In this document: in pieces, positions 8,632 to 15,425 of the stretch
Numbering within the stretch: position 1 is the first letter of the stretch
How the letters are laid out: each line of letters begins with the position of its first letter
Source: an uncultured Sutterella sp.
GTDB taxonomy: Bacteria > Pseudomonadota > Gammaproteobacteria > Burkholderiales > Burkholderiaceae_F
Assembly (NCBI GenBank): GCA_900552915.1
Contig: USBS01000001.1
Coordinates: 1-60,948 of the forward strand
Length of the DNA: 60,948 nucleotides
Direction of reading: 5' to 3'
Program-made: the position numbers and the translations under genes
The notes under the pieces: generated by a model
Database searches by the model: none
What the model was told of the DNA's origin: nothing
The model's input: only the letters and a program-made list of their open reading frames with translations

Positions 8632-9915
8632 TTACTTGTTGTTGCGCAGAATGCTCGGAACGCCAGCAAGGTAGGGCGCATCCGTCGAACCGGACGTATT
8701 GCCCCACACATCGGGTTCGGCCGAGCTCGGCTGCTGAACGGGTGCCGCGGGCTGAGAGGCGGGTTCATAGCGCGGTTCGGACGCCGACGGTGCAAAGGAC
8801 GGAGCCACGACTACGGAAGGCGCAACCGCGGGCTGAGCAACGGATGCAGCAGGAGACTGAACAATCGACGTCGGCTGCTGAACCGGGCGAGCGTTCGACG
8901 GGAAAACATCCGGCCACTTTGCGTCGCTCGGAGCTTGCTGCGCATCGGACACTGGGCGATCCAGACCGGTTGCCACCACCGTGACGCGCAGCTCTTCGCC
9001 CATTTCGTTGTCGAAGGCCGTACCGATAAGCTGGATGGCATCCTTGCTCACGAAGTTCTTCATTACGGTCATGACCTGACGAACTTCGGCCTGCGTCATC
9101 GTGTCGGCCGATGCCGTCACGTACACGAGCAGACCGCGAGCGCCCTGCAGATTGGCGCCTTCGAGCAGCGGGCACGCAATGGCCTTTTGAGCCGCCTCGC
9201 GAGCGCGATCCGCGCCGGAAGCGGTTGCGGTACCCATCATGGCGGTGCCGCGTTCGCTCATCACCGTGCGCAAGTCTTCGAAGTCGACGTTGATGAGACC
9301 CGGCGTGTGGATGATTTCGGCAATGCCGTTACAGGCCTTGTAGAGCACATCGTCGGCCGCTGCAAAGCATTCAACCATCGTGGCATTGTCGCCCACTTCC
9401 TCTTCGAGCTTGTCGTTGAGAATCACGATGAGGCTGTCGACCTGCTCCTTGAGGTTTTCGATACCCGCCTGAGCCTGACGCATACGACGGGAGCCCTCAA
9501 ATTCGAAAGGCTTGGTGACGACGGCAACAGTGAGAATGCCGAGCTCCTTGGCAACCTTGGCAATAACGGGAGCCGCACCGGTACCGGTGCCGCCGCCCAT
9601 GCCGGCCGTAATAAAGAGCAGGTGCGTGCCTTCGAGCGCTTCACGGATCTGATCCGTAGCCTCCATGGCTGCAGCAGCGCCCACCTCGGGCTTGGCTCCG
9701 GCGCCCAACCCGGTCTTGCCGAGCGGAATCACGATGTCGGCTCGAGAGCGATTGAGAGCCTGCTGGTCGGTATTGGCCGCAATAAAAGTAATGCCCTGAG
9801 CCTTTTTGTCGATCATGTGCTCGACGGCATTACCGCCGCCACCGCCCACACCGATGACCTTAATGCACGCATTAAAAACCGGAATGGGGCTTTCAGGAGC
9901 AAAATCAAAAGACAT
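8632..9915 (-). CDS. ftsZ: Cell division protein FtsZ
   Basis: Tubulin-like GTPase that forms the division ring. 427 residues. The signature GGGTGTGAAP is intact (~105-114), and the T7-loop NVDFEDLRTVM is present. A long Pro/Ala/Gln-rich linker follows the core and ends in a conserved C-terminal peptide (VPSILRNNK), the site for FtsA and ZipA. GAAGGGAAC provides the ribosome site. Upstream one would expect ftsA, ftsQ and the dcw cluster; instead ung lies there. Confidence 0.98.
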   Translation of the reverse strand: MSFDFAPESPIPVFNACIKVIGVGGGGGNAVEHMIDKKAQGITFIAANTDQQALNRSRADIVIPLGKTGLGAGAKPEVGAAAAMEATDQIREALEGTHLLFITAGMGGGTGTGAAPVIAKVAKELGILTVAVVTKPFEFEGSRRMRQAQAGIENLKEQVDSLIVILNDKLEEEVGDNATMVECFAAADDVLYKACNGIAEIIHTPGLINVDFEDLRTVMSERGTAMMGTATASGADRAREAAQKAIACPLLEGANLQGARGLLVYVTASADTMTQAEVRQVMTVMKNFVSKDAIQLIGTAFDNEMGEELRVTVVATGLDRPVSDAQQAPSDAKWPDVFPSNARPVQQPTSIVQSPAASVAQPAVAPSVVVAPSFAPSASEPRYEPASQPAAPVQQPSSAEPDVWGNTSGSTDAPYLAGVPSILRNNK

Positions 9916-10103
9916 TCGCTGTTCCCTTCTTATCCTTAAGCTCGCACGAGGCGCCGCGGCCCGATTCGGTGAAAAACGCTTCCCCGTGCACTATGAAGTC
10001 ATTTTGTGGATCGCATCCACGAATCTGTTAATTATCGCCGATTTTGCCGACGAAAAGGACCTTTTCTTCTAAGGAAGTTTGTCGCACGACGTTAATGTGC
10101 TCG

Positions 10104-10820
10104 CTAAACGAGTTCAAACACTTGGGGCGACCACTCGATTCGCCCCCGTCCATGCTCTTGCAGCCAATCGTTGGCCGCCCTGAAATGCCCGCAACCGATG
10201 AAGGGAACAGGCGGGCGACGCGCCGAAAGCGGCGACGGATGATTGCTCATAAGGACCAGTACGTCCGTCCTAGCCTTCGTTTCAATCAGTTCCTTCTTCT
10301 TTTGTGCGCTGGCTCCCCAGAGCATGAAAACGACAGGTTTGCCTTCCTCAAGCACCCGTTCGATCAACCGATCGGTAAGCACTTCCCAGCCTTTGCCTGC
10401 ATGCGATTGCGGAGCCCCGTCCTCAACGGTAAGGGTCGCGTTCAAAAGCAGGACACCCTGCTTAACCCAATCGGACAAATCCCCCGACGGCAATGACTGC
10501 CCCTCACCCTCTTGAGCAATTTCCTTGAAAATGTTCTTGAGGCTCGGCGGAAGCTTCTTGAGAGTTGCAGGAACCGAAAAAGCCATTCCCATCGCCTGTC
10601 CCGGTCCATGATAGGGGTCCTGTCCCAGTATCACAACGCGTACGTCTTCGGGCGCAGCAAGCCGCAGCACGCGGTACGGGTCCGTCGGGTACACAACGGC
10701 ACCCGCTTCAATGCGCTGCCGCAGGAAATGAAGCAGACTTGTTCCGTCCTCGGAATCAAAAAAGCGGCTCAGTTCATCCTGCCAGGCCGGCAACAGGCCG
10801 TTGATATCAAATCGCTTCAC
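10104..10820 (-). CDS. ung: Uracil-DNA glycosylase Ung
   Basis: Removes uracil from DNA in base-excision repair. 238 residues with family-1 motifs: GQDPYHGPGQAMG (catalytic Asp68), LLNATLTVEDGAPQSHAGKGWE, and HPSPLSARR with the catalytic His. The start codon is GTG at 10820, and GTGA overlaps the trpC TGA, implying translational coupling. About 190 bp separate it from ftsZ downstream. Confidence 0.96.
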   Translation of the reverse strand: MKRFDINGLLPAWQDELSRFFDSEDGTSLLHFLRQRIEAGAVVYPTDPYRVLRLAAPEDVRVVILGQDPYHGPGQAMGMAFSVPATLKKLPPSLKNIFKEIAQEGEGQSLPSGDLSDWVKQGVLLLNATLTVEDGAPQSHAGKGWEVLTDRLIERVLEEGKPVVFMLWGASAQKKKELIETKARTDVLVLMSNHPSPLSARRPPVPFIGCGHFRAANDWLQEHGRGRIEWSPQVFELV

Positions 10821-11617
10821 AAGAGAGCTCCAAACAACTGCTGCATTGCGACGCCGGGCGAAGCCTCACGCATGAAAGCCTCACCCACCAAGAAGGCCTT
10901 GACGCCGGCATCTCTCAGCCGCGTGACATCGGCAACGGTGCGAATGCCGCTTTCGGTCACCAAAAGCCGATTGGGCGGCACCAGGTGCATCAAGGCAAGC
11001 GTTTGATCTACGCTCGTCATAAAAGTGCGCAAGTTGCGGTTATTGATGCCGATAAGGGGATTTCCCGGCAATTTCAGCGCGCGCGCAATTTCCTCTTCAT
11101 CGTGAGTTTCCACCAACACATCCATGCCGAGCGACTGAGCGCAAACCGTCAATTCGTGAGCTTTAGCGTCATCCAGAGCGCGCATGATCACCAATACGGC
11201 GTCCGCCCCCATCGCCCTCGCCTCATAGATCTGGTACACATCGATCATGAAGTCCTTTCGCAGCATCGGGATATCGACAGCTCGGCGCACGGAGGCAAAA
11301 ACCTCGTTTGACCCCATAAAGAACTCCCGATCCGTCAAAACCGAAAGGCAGGCCGCGCCGTGCTCGGCGTAGTCCGTCCCTGTTTCCGCAGGACGGAAGT
11401 TGTCGCAAATCACACCCTTGCTCGGGCTGGCCTTCTTTACTTCGGCAATGACGGCAGGCAGTCCGACCTGCACCTTATTGACCAACGCCCGCGCAAAACC
11501 GCGTGCAGGAGCCTGTGCCGCCGCAGCGCTTTTAACAAGCTCAAGCGGCCACAGTGCTTTCGCCTCACTTACCTCTCGGCCCTTGACCGTGAGAATTTTT
11601 TCCAGAATGTCGGCCAT
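10817..11617 (-). CDS. trpC: Indole-3-glycerol-phosphate synthase TrpC
   Basis: Closes the indole ring in tryptophan synthesis. 266 residues, normal for monofunctional TrpC. Motifs: AEVKKASPSKG (catalytic Lys), CLSVLTDREFFMGS, MLRKDFMID, GINNRNLRTF and VTESGIRT. The open frame continues upstream to 11962, but that part overlaps two tRNA genes; ATG 11617 is the real start. No trpA, trpB, trpD or trpE is adjacent, so the gene is separated from the pathway and is paired with ung. Confidence 0.96.
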   Translation of the reverse strand: MADILEKILTVKGREVSEAKALWPLELVKSAAAAQAPARGFARALVNKVQVGLPAVIAEVKKASPSKGVICDNFRPAETGTDYAEHGAACLSVLTDREFFMGSNEVFASVRRAVDIPMLRKDFMIDVYQIYEARAMGADAVLVIMRALDDAKAHELTVCAQSLGMDVLVETHDEEEIARALKLPGNPLIGINNRNLRTFMTSVDQTLALMHLVPPNRLLVTESGIRTVADVTRLRDAGVKAFLVGEAFMREASPGVAMQQLFGALL

Positions 11618-11807
11618 TGTTTTTCTCTGCGTTTGTTCCTGTGCCGTTACGGGACACGACGTAAGATCCGAAGATTCTACTTGCAGGCCACACATGCCCG
11701 AGCGACGGAAGCATCCTTTTCGATGCCAATTAGGAAAATCAGATTGTCCAAAAATGCAGGCGAATTCGAGTCCCTCCTCGGCACTACGAAATTTTTTCGG
11801 AAAAAAT

Positions 11808-11835
11808 TTGCAAGACAAAGAAGTTTTCTTATAAT
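11808..11835 (+). promoter_or_regulatory. Sigma70 promoter of the tRNA operon
   Basis: A -35 TTGCAA (11808-11813) and a perfect -10 TATAAT (11830-11835) are 16 bases apart. The following GCGTG resembles the GC-rich discriminator of stringently controlled stable-RNA promoters. The tRNA-Pro gene begins 12 bases after the -10. Confidence 0.8.
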
Positions 11836-11847
11836 GCGTGATTCCCG

Positions 11848-11924
11848 CGGGGTGTAGCGCAGCCCGGTAGCGCGCCTGCTTTGGGAGCAGGATGTCGGGA
11901 GTTCGAATCTCTTCACCCCGACCA
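11848..11924 (+). tRNA. tRNA-Pro(TGG)
   Basis: 77 nt, complete cloverleaf. Acceptor CGGGGTG pairs with CACCCCG; anticodon loop TTTGGGA gives TGG; T loop TTCGAAT; CCA is encoded. First gene of a four-tRNA operon. Confidence 0.95.
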
Positions 11925-11934
11925 CCGGACACCG

Positions 11935-12011
11935 CCGCCCGTAGCTCAGTTGGATAGAGCATCGGCCTTCTAAGCCGGCGGTCGCAGGTTCGATTCCTGC
12001 CGGGCGGGCCA
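11935..12011 (+). tRNA. tRNA-Arg(TCT)
   Basis: 77 nt. Acceptor CCGCCCG pairs perfectly with CGGGCGG; anticodon loop CTTCTAA gives TCT (reads AGA/AGG); T arm GCAGG-TTCGATT-CCTGC; encoded CCA. Ten bases after tRNA-Pro. Confidence 0.95.
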
Positions 12012-12022
12012 AAAATTCGGAT

Positions 12023-12099
12023 GGTGCGAATAGCTCAGTTGGTAGAGTCCCGGATTGTGATTCCGGTTGTCGTGGGTTCGAGTCCCATCTCCCACCCCA
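12023..12099 (+). tRNA. tRNA-His(GTG), acceptor stem with two mismatches
   Basis: Includes G-1 at 12023, the histidine identity base, opposite C73. Anticodon loop TTGTGAT gives GTG. The D, anticodon and T arms are normal apart from a G-T pair at 10-25. The acceptor strands GTGCGAA and CTCCCAC leave C4 facing C69 and A7 facing C66. The CCA is encoded. Whether it is fully functional is unclear. Confidence 0.88.
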
Positions 12100-12105
12100 G
12101 AATTC

Positions 12106-12136
12106 AAACCTCCAGCTCCCGTAGCTGGAGGTTTTT
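12106..12136 (+). terminator. Terminator between tRNA-His and tRNA-Leu
   Basis: ACCTCCAGCT / AGCTGGAGGT stem with a five-base loop and TTTTTC tail. It lies inside the tRNA cluster, so tRNA-Leu may be expressed partly by read-through. Confidence 0.8.
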
Positions 12137-12149
12137 CAAAATCAGAATA

Positions 12150-12234
12150 GCCCGGGTGGCGGAATGGTAGACGCAGAGGATTCAAAATCCTCCGCCTAAT
12201 AAGCGTGAGAGTTCGAGTCTCTCCTCGGGCACCA
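12150..12234 (+). tRNA. tRNA-Leu(CAA)
   Basis: 85 nt class II tRNA with long variable arm. Anticodon loop TTCAAAA gives CAA; acceptor GCCCGGG/CTCGGGC with one G-T pair; encoded CCA. Confidence 0.95.
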
Positions 12235-12241
12235 TTCAAGG

Positions 12242-12274
12242 ACCTCTTGCAGCGAACTGCAGGAGGTTTTTTCT
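12242..12274 (+). terminator. Terminator after tRNA-Leu
   Basis: CCTCTTGCAG / CTGCAGGAGG stem with loop CGAA and a T-rich tail (TTTTTTCTTTTTG). The IS left end begins 13 bases beyond. Confidence 0.85.
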
Positions 12275-12286
12275 TTTTGTTGCAAT

Positions 12287-12314
12287 TGAAGTGGTATGGA
12301 TTTTTTGGACACAT
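12287..12314 (+). repeat. IS left terminal inverted repeat
   Basis: 28 bases starting TGAAGTGGTAT and ending GGACACAT; pairs with 14034-14061 at 21 of 28 positions without gaps. Confidence 0.7.
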
Positions 12315-12325
12315 GGAGTCCAAAC

Positions 12326-12751
12326 ATGTATCACATACCACAAGAGATCAGACAACAAGCCTGTGAGGGGCTTTTGCATTTCTACCCCAAAAAGACGCTG
12401 GCCCGAGAACTAGGGGTCTCGGTTGGAGCAATTCAAGCATGGGCAATTTTCACTAACAATGGCTTCTTCGATTGGGTAAGCAATCGCGTGGTTAGCCAGC
12501 GTAAAGAGCTCCTTCACCAAGCGGTCGATTACTGGTTTGCTCAATATCCGATTGGTTACACCGATGTGGCCAAACAATTCGGCATTAGGCCAAGCACACT
12601 CTATGCCACCATTCAGCGAGCTGTTGCTAGACTCCGGAACAGTTGCGCCCAAAACGCATTCGTTTCTGGGACGCTCAGACAACAACAGCTCCAGGAAAAT
12701 TCAAGATGGCCGTCGAGAAACTTTCGGATATCCCAGCCGATCGCCCGTTAA
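12326..12751 (+). CDS. IS3-family OrfA-like helix-turn-helix protein
   Basis: 141 residues from ATG 12326, which has GGAG upstream. Two HTH-like segments are visible: KKTLARELGVSVGAIQAWA near residue 21 and DVAKQFGIRPSTLYATIQRA near residue 85. OrfA proteins bind the IS ends and supply the N-terminal part of the OrfAB transposase. Here the frame ends at 12751, while the leucine-zipper-like continuation lies in the next frame from about 12643. So OrfA may be split by a one-base change, or the element may naturally have three ORFs. Confidence 0.65.
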   Translation: MYHIPQEIRQQACEGLLHFYPKKTLARELGVSVGAIQAWAIFTNNGFFDWVSNRVVSQRKELLHQAVDYWFAQYPIGYTDVAKQFGIRPSTLYATIQRAVARLRNSCAQNAFVSGTLRQQQLQENSRWPSRNFRISQPIAR

Positions 12752-12933
12752 CCACTGCCGAAAGAAAGGCGCTTTTTGAAGAACTCAAGGATGCCAAAAC
12801 CCGTTTGGTTTGCGCGGAATCTTTGTTGGAAGTCGCCGTAGAGAGCTGCAAAGACGAGCTCAAAAAAAAAGAGTTGCAGCGGCAGTTAGAGCTCACGAGA
12901 AAGGCTTTGAAATCGCTCGGATCTGTCGGGTGA
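12706..12933 (+). CDS. IS3-family OrfA C-terminal part (leucine-zipper-like), frameshift donor
   Basis: 75 residues from ATG 12706 with AGGA upstream; the frame is open from 12643. It is mainly charged helix (ERKALFEELKDAKTRL, ESCKDELKKKELQRQL) like the coiled coil that ends OrfA. Codons AAA AAA AAA (12862-12870) provide a slippery site; a -1 slip there joins this product to the catalytic ORF at RVAAAVRAHEKGF. Without slippage translation stops at 12933. Confidence 0.6.
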   Translation: MAVEKLSDIPADRPLTTAERKALFEELKDAKTRLVCAESLLEVAVESCKDELKKKELQRQLELTRKALKSLGSVG

Positions 12934-13775
12934 TGGAAATCCCAAGAAGTACGTTCTACGCCACGCAGGAAACGACTCCGAAGCAAGTCAAGGATGAAGC
13001 ACTCGTCAAACAAATCAAAGAGATTCAAAACGAGTACTTCTTCACGATCGGACGCCGTCGAATGGGAACATTGCTCAAGCGACGCTTTGGGATTACCGTT
13101 TGCGAAACGACGCTGCAGCGATTGATGAGCCGCCATGGCCTGACAGCCCGAATCCGACAGGTGCGCAAGGCAAAGCCGCACGCAGGAAAAGCTACCCAAC
13201 AGCAGCTCCCCGACAATTTGCTCGACCGTAAGTTTCAGGCCGACAAGCCGTTGCACCGAATGGTGACGGATGTGACATATGTGCCGTACTTCGAAAACGG
13301 AGAGTGGCACTGGGGATACCTGGCGTTGGTACAGGATTTGTTTGATCGCTCCATTGTCGCCTGGGCCTATTCCAAGAAGCAGGATATTCGCCTGGCGATC
13401 GCGACGTTGCAAATCCTGTCGTTCCGCGGACTGGCCTCGGGTGCCATGCTTCATAGCGATCGAGGGAGCATCTACACGGCCAACATCTTCAGAGACTTGG
13501 CCGCGAAAATTGGGCTGACACAGAGCTATTCACGTACGGCAAACTGCTATGACAACGCGACGATGGAGTGCTTCAACGGTACGTTCAAGGTAGAAGCTCT
13601 GTACAACCCGCTGTTGCGTCTGGAAAAGCCAAGCTTCAGAGAGCAGAACGAGTTCATCGACCGCTACATCAAGTTCTACAACAAGGAGCGGCCCTGTTCG
13701 GTGATCGGGAATCTGACACCGGAGGAATATCGACAGAGTTACCTGGAGCAGAAAGGCCAGAGTATCGACGTGTAG
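12810..13775 (+). CDS. IS3-family transposase catalytic subunit (OrfB)
   Basis: Retroviral-integrase-type DDE transposase. The catalytic triad is visible: D in MVTDVTYVPYF, D in MLHSDRGS 63 residues later, and E in DNATMECFNG with exactly 35 residues between the second D and E. HTH_21-like RICRVMEIPRSTFY and the C-terminal KERPCSVIGNLTPEEYR are typical. The frame is open from 12810, but the product is probably made as an OrfAB fusion by -1 frameshifting near 12868. The catalytic frame has no stop or frameshift, so this part seems intact. Confidence 0.9.
   Translation: MRGIFVGSRRRELQRRAQKKRVAAAVRAHEKGFEIARICRVMEIPRSTFYATQETTPKQVKDEALVKQIKEIQNEYFFTIGRRRMGTLLKRRFGITVCETTLQRLMSRHGLTARIRQVRKAKPHAGKATQQQLPDNLLDRKFQADKPLHRMVTDVTYVPYFENGEWHWGYLALVQDLFDRSIVAWAYSKKQDIRLAIATLQILSFRGLASGAMLHSDRGSIYTANIFRDLAAKIGLTQSYSRTANCYDNATMECFNGTFKVEALYNPLLRLEKPSFREQNEFIDRYIKFYNKERPCSVIGNLTPEEYRQSYLEQKGQSIDV
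12862..12870 (+). other. Candidate programmed -1 frameshift site of the IS
   Basis: Nine consecutive A lie in the overlap of the OrfA part and OrfB. A -1 slip changes the frame from that of 12706-12933 to that of 12810-13775, the arrangement known for IS3-family OrfAB fusion. Confidence 0.7.
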
Positions 13776-13856
13776 AGCGTATGGCGGGTCAAGCCTGCAG
13801 CGCCATTTAATGGAGGGGACCCGCCGCAGCATGCGGTGGGGCGTAGGCCGTTCATT

Positions 13857-13930
13857 GGCGCGAAACGGCTTGACGCGCCGAAAGATCGCAAAATCGCGGC
13901 GCAGCCGGGGAAAGAAACATCTTTCCCCGG
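13857..13930 (+). repeat. Hairpins in the IS 3' non-coding segment
   Basis: Two strong inverted repeats: GGCGCG/CGCGCC (13857-13879) and a perfect 10-bp stem CCGGGGAAAG/CTTTCCCCGG with a six-base loop (13905-13930). Neither has a T tail. They lie between the transposase stop and the right end of the element. Confidence 0.6.
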
Positions 13931-14033
13931 ACTGCCCAGCGGCGAGCGATCAATAGGCGATCCTCGATCGCTTTGCCGAGTGTTTCACTGGAGAAAAATT
14001 TCTCGAAATTTCACCTTAAAATTCGTCCCCTGA

Positions 14034-14061
14034 ATCTGTCCAGAATTCCGATACCAGTTCA
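14034..14061 (-). repeat. IS right terminal inverted repeat
   Basis: Reverse complement starts TGAACTGGTAT and ends GGACAGAT, matching the left repeat at 12287-12314. Confidence 0.7.
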
Positions 14062-14263
14062 TTCCGACTGCAGTTTTTGGAACTTTCAAAATTCAGGCTA
14101 GGCTGAGCGCTACGGAACTTACACCGCTTGTGCTCCTACGAAGCCTCTCAGATCAGTTTGCAAACTGCGCAAATCAGCTTTGTGCAAAACGCTTAAATTC
14201 CGTGCTTTGACACTCCTAGAATAGGTTGATACTCCGTTTTGGAGTCAATCAAGGAGAGACAAA

Positions 14264-15100
14264 ATGCAAATCAAGACAATGCTCGCGGGGCTAGCCGCTG
14301 TATGTGCGCTTTCGATGAGTGCCGCCTACGCCGGCGACAACTACTCTGTCGAACCTGCAGTCAAAAGCCTCAAATCCGTGCCGCAGCGCATTCTTCTGGT
14401 CGGCAACTCGTTCATGTACTACAACTGCGGCGTCAACGGCTACATCAGCGGTTTTGCCAAGGCGCAGAAGCAAAAACTTGCCACCTCGATGGTGACAATC
14501 GGAGGTGCCGGCTTGGATTGGCACGATGTCAAGAGCTATCTTCGTCCGAATGCCATTGCAAGCTACACGACCTTAAACGACGGCAGCAACAAACTGTCGT
14601 TTAACAACTACCCGGGCGGCAAGATTTTCGATGTGGTCGTACTGCAGGACAACAGCCAAGGCCCGACTCACCCGGAACTCAAAAAGTTCTTCAAGAAATA
14701 CGCGGCCATCCACAGCAAAGACATTCGCGCCAAGGGATCGGAACCCGTATTCCTCATGACCTGGGCTTACAAGGGGCGTCCTGAAATGACCAAGCAGCTT
14801 GCCGATGCCACAATTTCAGTTGCCAACGAAAACAACGCGATGGTCATTCCCGTTGGACTAGCCTTTGCCAAAGCCACCGAAAAGCGTCCGCAGTTAAGCC
14901 TCATCGTCGCTGACAATCGTCATCCGACGGCTGCAGGTTCCTACCTTGAAGCTGCAGTGATCTACGCGTCTCTTACACGCAAGTCTCCCGTGGGTGCCGA
15001 CTTCCTTGGCGGCTGTGAAAAGCCTCTGAAGGCAGAAGATGCCAAATTCCTGCAGGAAACAGCTTGGGAGACAGTGAAAAGCTTCTACTCGATGAAGTGA
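14264..15100 (+). CDS. Secreted SGNH/GDSL-like hydrolase (DUF4886-like)
   Basis: 278 residues with a Sec signal peptide (hydrophobic residues 5-20, likely cleavage after AYA, residue 23). The SGNH blocks can be traced: block I LLVGNSF with nucleophile Ser49, a VVLQDNS segment around 125-131, and block V DNRHPTAAGSY with Asp217 and His220. Such proteins are esterases or deacetylases of sugars or cell-wall components; the substrate here is unknown. AAGGAGAG precedes the ATG at perfect spacing. It stands alone between the IS and the mod genes. A TTGACA (14207-14212) with GATACT 15 bases later is a possible but weak promoter. Confidence 0.75.
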   Translation: MQIKTMLAGLAAVCALSMSAAYAGDNYSVEPAVKSLKSVPQRILLVGNSFMYYNCGVNGYISGFAKAQKQKLATSMVTIGGAGLDWHDVKSYLRPNAIASYTTLNDGSNKLSFNNYPGGKIFDVVVLQDNSQGPTHPELKKFFKKYAAIHSKDIRAKGSEPVFLMTWAYKGRPEMTKQLADATISVANENNAMVIPVGLAFAKATEKRPQLSLIVADNRHPTAAGSYLEAAVIYASLTRKSPVGADFLGGCEKPLKAEDAKFLQETAWETVKSFYSMK

Positions 15101-15425
15101 TTCCGTTACCAAAGAGATGACAGCGCTGCACCGTGCTAGCACCTCCAAGGAGATGGGCGAAGTGCTTCGAACTTTCATCGCCTTCCCTCCTTAGAAAAGA
15201 CGGAAGGCCCTTTCCGTTGACGCGGATTGGGCCTTTACCTTTGTTGGCTTTCGCGCTAACCCTGTAGGCCGTCCCTCGTTAGGTGTTCGAACGAGAGGCT
15301 TCTTATCCCCACTTCTCAACCGCTGCACCGTTCTAGCGGAACAGTTTTTTACCCATCGGCCACCTTGCTTGCTGGCATTTGCACACCCGACAAGCAGCCC
15401 CCCGACAAGCTAAAGTTTTGCCGGT
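15101..15425. other. Intergenic region between the SGNH hydrolase and modC ends
   Basis: 325 bp between converging genes. Apart from the hairpin at 15203-15235 I see no gene or known site. Confidence 0.5.
15203..15235 (+). terminator. Possible terminator after the SGNH hydrolase gene
   Basis: AAGGCCC/GGGCCTT stem with an 18-base loop and an interrupted T tail (TACCTTTG). Weak. Confidence 0.4.

Larger units (their letters stand above)
12287..14061 (+). mobile_element. IS3-family insertion sequence, about 1.77 kb
   Basis: The ends are set by 28-bp imperfect inverted repeats that begin TGAA and finish TTCA, the TG...CA terminus usual in IS3 elements; 21 of 28 positions agree. Inside are an HTH ORF, a second short ORF with a run of nine A, and a DDE transposase in the -1 frame. 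About 285 bases after the transposase are non-coding and rich in hairpins. No flanking target duplication is visible (AAT against TTC), so one end may be misplaced, or the flank may have been rearranged or eroded. It sits just behind the tRNA operon terminator and disrupts no obvious gene. Confidence 0.85.

Noticed and set aside
8134..9939. 601-codon open frame opposite lpxC and ftsZ
   Set aside because: Spans two well-supported genes on the other strand; composition rich in His and Arg with no motif.
11618..11962. N-terminal extension of the trpC frame by 115 residues
   Set aside because: It overlaps tRNA-Pro and tRNA-Arg on the other strand and has no TrpC homology; the MADILEKIL start at 11617 fits the family.
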